In this document: piece by piece, positions 59,931-64,000 of the stretch
Numbering within the stretch: position 1 is the stretch's first letter
Layout: each line of letters begins with the position of its first letter
Source of the DNA: Chlamydoabsidia padenii
Taxonomy: Eukaryota > Mucoromycota > Mucoromycetes > Mucorales > Cunninghamellaceae
NCBI GenBank assembly: GCA_025330725.1
Contig: JAIWND010000012.1
Location: forward strand, 186,001 to 250,000
Reading direction: 5' to 3'
DNA length: 64,000 bases
Notes under the pieces: generated by a model
What the model was told of the DNA's origin: nothing
Databases searched by the model: none
The model's input: the letters and a program-made list of their open reading frames with translations, nothing else
Translations under genes and position numbers: made by a program

Positions 59931-60484
59931 ATGACATCCAACGAAGATGAAGAAATTCTACGACTGTTGGAACTACAACGACGGGAATTGGAAATCTTGA
60001 AAGCTACACAAGAACTTGAAGGTGATATCTATGATGACGACGACGATGACGACGAAAATGGCACACGACATCTCAACCTGCGACCTACAGTACCTGATAT
60101 GCGATTCGAAAAACAGTTTGAACGAACAGTAGAAGGATTGAAATCGAATGGAGCCTCAAACATGACTATCTTTTTATCAGCGGTAGTCAAGGACCAGGTA
60201 ATTATGCAATTCTTTACTGGTTTTACTTGGTGCTTGGCTGGACATGTGTGGAAATGGTATCGTTTACGTGGTCAACGTGTAAACAACAAAGAATCGTTTG
60301 TCTTTTTACGAGGTGTCAAACATGGATTGACTCGATGGGCAAGGTAAGTGTCAAGTATATATATATATATATATCAAGTCTACTCTTTCACCTAACTTTA
60401 TTCTATTATAGCACGGCTTACTCGACATTGGTGAATATCCCTGCTTTGACAACAACACCCACGCCAGCTTACCCGGTAGAATAG
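59931..60484 (+). CDS. DUF1770-like small membrane protein
   Basis: Exons 59931-60343 and 60412-60484 give 161 aa. The N-terminus is a charged helix (MTSNEDEEILRLLELQRREL) followed by an Asp run. LRPTVPDMRFEKQFERTVEG precedes a hydrophobic stretch (VIMQFFTGFTWCLAGHVWKW) and a basic region (RLRGQRV, FLRGVKHGLTRWARS). The Pro-Asp-(M/L)-Arg-Phe-Glu motif with one helix resembles fungal DUF1770 proteins, whose function is unknown. The short intron begins with a (TA)n run after its donor. A poly(A) signal lies at 60610-60615. Confidence 0.65.
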
Positions 60485-61202
60485 TTTACTTTATCTTTTA
60501 TTGTTTGTTTGGAATATAAATAGTATAGTGATGATGTTTATTGATAGTAACCACACCCTCACACACAGTAATGTTATTACTCATGATCGTCCACACAAAA
60601 ATAGATTCCAATAAAAACCACACCCCTCTTTTTACAATATATGTAACCTGGCCTACTCATATAAATACTACAAGTGATGATACATTATGGTTGATCATGT
60701 AGGAAAATGTGTTTGGTGTCAGTTAGAGATGATGATCAGCAGGAATGACTTTTGGGGCTAAGTTACATTGATGATGATACCCAGTATACTAAGCTAAGCA
60801 GGGACCCAACGCGAAGTAAAACATAAGGGTAATAAGAGCTGAGTAAAACCATCTGCATGATTCCTTGATCTCTTTTGTAGATGCTTTTCAACCAATCATT
60901 TTTCTTAAAAAGGTAAGTTCATGCAAAACAGCCAAATCTATTTTAAGCGGATCAGATACAAATATATCAAAACAAGATAGACAGCTTTGTTATTGCATCA
61001 TCTTTTGCTTCATATGCTATTCGAAAAAGAGAAATCTGAGCATGAGTTTGTTCCCGAGAATCAACCTAATACTTTTGTTCAGTACTATGATGTGAAAGTG
61101 TACGATCCGATACGTACATGTCTCATCTTGATCGCAAAGAAACTTGTCAGAAACCTGATTTCAAATCCCGTCGTGTCGAGATCCCATGAAATAATGAAGA
61201 GA

Positions 61203-61233
<31 letters not shown>

Positions 61234-61524
61234 CAACATGGGAAAGCCCAACAACAAAAGATGAAATTAAAAATAAAACATTGATGATCTGCTAATAAGG
61301 AAAGTTTTATGTATAGTCGCCGATTTTCTTTTTTTTTTTCTCAGCTCGTATTAAAAGAGGAAACCACGAAGTGGTATGGAATAAAACGATTGGGTAAGGG
61401 CTTATGAAGTCTCTTTTCGATTTATATATAAAGTCTCTTTTCTTCTCTCTCTCTCTTTCTCTTCTCTTTCCCTTCCATTACTCTTTTTTATTTTTCCGAT
61501 CATCCTTTATAATCATACTCAAAC
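60485..61524. other. Intergenic region upstream of DAHP synthase
   Basis: No gene is supported. It contains the perfect motif TTTCAAATCCCGTCG (61159-61173), a (GA)n microsatellite (61203-61232) and a CT-rich stretch (61439-61475) that probably lies near the transcription start. Confidence 0.5.
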
Positions 61525-62849
<1,325 letters not shown>

Positions 62850-63451
62850 AGTCTCAACTGGATATTACTATTATCTTTATCTTTTTTTTTTTTTTACAAG
62901 TCCTCTTACAGGCACATGCTATAGTATAAATATACAATCATACACCCAAACATCACATATTTATATATATAACTATATTCTATTATTGATACCCTTTTAT
63001 CCAATTTTGTTGTTACTTCGTATAATAAAATGATATGTTTATATATGTCTTCTTTGTCTTTTACATGCTTGATTTGATGTAATTTAATACGAGTAGGGCT
63101 AAATCACATCACTTGCCACTACTGTAGTCACCGTAAATAAACCCCAATACATAACTAGAATGTTCATTGTTACCAGTTTTATTAATAAAATGAACAATGT
63201 TTTAAAATAGTTTAACACAGGAAAACACGGCAAAAAAAAAAATCACGACCGATCATGAAATTACATGATTGACATGATGGTTCGCGAGTCTGAATCATGT
63301 AAACACCTGATCATACACAATCCCATCTTGCAAATAATAACCCCACCCCACGCTCAAACAATGTATAAAATGATGTTATAAAAGAATATTTATTATGAGA
63401 GAGATATATAGAGGTAATAATAGTAATATCTAACAATAGTAGTAGCTATAT

Positions 63452-63512
<61 letters not shown>

Positions 63513-64000
63513 CTGCCGTCGTCGTCGTCTTTTTCTGGTCGAGATGTCGTTGTTCGTTGCTTTGTCTTCGCCTTTCCTTTTCGATCGATTTCCTGTACAT
63601 CTGGAGCCACAAGAGGTATTGTTTGTTGATATGTTGTTGGTTCAGGAATATCAAACACACCTCTTGATGAGGACGAGATTAATCCGTGCAATAGTGGCGG
63701 TGATCGATCAGTTCTAGTCCCAGTTTTAGGCGGCGATGATGTTGGTGGTGATGAATGAAGTAGCAATGAAGAAGTGAAGTTAACCTTGTTTGTGATGAAG
63801 AGGAGGGACCGACCGCGTCAGCTGCCGTCCAGGATGTGAGTGTTGTTATTGTTGCCTATATTTTAAAAGTTATCAATCGAATTAGCTCACTATCATGTTC
63901 CATATTAATTGATTTTTCACTAAACGGCATAGCTTTTGGGACCATTCCAATCGTAATATGTTTAAAGGAAACCATTTAGTTTCGCACCGAGCCATGTAGT
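62850..64000. other. Right-edge region; possible minus-strand gene end
   Basis: DAHP synthase 3' UTR to about 63040, then AT-rich spacer and a 56-nt A tract (63455-63510). On the minus strand above it, a Ser/Pro/Thr-rich frame (63511 to about 63800, containing SSSRGVFDIPEPTTYQQT) uses ordinary-looking codons and may be the 3' part of a gene entering from beyond the window, with an intron acceptor near 63857. It runs into the T tract, so the real stop or splice is unclear. Confidence 0.3.

Noticed and set aside
60720..60845. Possible C/D-box snoRNA (GATGATGA ... CTGA)
   Set aside because: GATGAT runs are common here; no terminal stem and no guide match could be shown.
60865..61295. Two overlapping short frames upstream of DAHP synthase
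   Set aside because: They run into the GA microsatellite as an Arg-Glu repeat and show no family features.

Overview
The window is a gene-dense, intron-rich fungal nuclear segment. Short introns (about 60-110 nt) with GTAAGT-type donors and CTAAC/CTGAC-type branch sites interrupt most genes. AATAAA poly(A) signals, long A/T tracts and Asn/Gln/Asp-rich low-complexity protein segments are common. The gene set (RTG2, DLT1, TSR1, ABP1, RPS26, THP3, DNF-type flippase, ARO3/4-type DAHP synthase, Msn2/4-like zinc fingers) is fungal. A base-exchange phosphatidylserine synthase, a GPS2-like protein and a Fanzor relic point to an early-diverging filamentous fungus, most likely Mucoromycota. That placement is inference from gene content, not a database result.

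Left third (1-24.6 kb): the 5' part of an FMP27/BLTP2-like lipid-transfer protein (minus, runs off the left edge), RTG2 (minus) divergent from DLT1 (plus), TSR1 with 9 exons, an orphan 193-aa gene tail-to-tail with an Msn2/4-like factor, then a 3.7-kb gene-poor stretch holding a spliced but apparently non-coding or decayed unit. A lysine-methyltransferase-like gene is divergent from ABP1. RPS26 is divergent from THP3, and a PTDSS-type phosphatidylserine synthase follows.

Middle (24.9-44.6 kb): a 1,569-aa ABCC transporter tail-to-tail with ISD11, a GPS2-like protein, a BAR-PH-ArfGAP-ankyrin protein, a repeat-bearing intergenic block, a secreted GH5 exo-beta-1,3-glucanase, a PA2G4/EBP1-like protein, a decayed segment and a beta-carbonic anhydrase.

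Right third (44.6-64 kb): a four-finger C2H2 protein, an orphan 461-aa protein, an HCH1-like Hsp90 co-chaperone with a 6-nt microexon, a repeat-flanked frameshifted Fanzor (TnpB-like) relic, a DNF1/2-type P4-ATPase divergent from a DUF1770-like membrane protein, DAHP synthase, and a 56-nt poly(A) tract near the right edge.

The most striking non-gene signal is a recurrent composite motif, TTYRAA directly abutting YCCCG(CC), in either orientation. It lies about 65-200 bp upstream of start codons of many unrelated genes and sits in the middle of three ~200-bp divergent promoters. It resembles a fused CHR (TTYRAA) plus E2F-like (CCCGCC) site.
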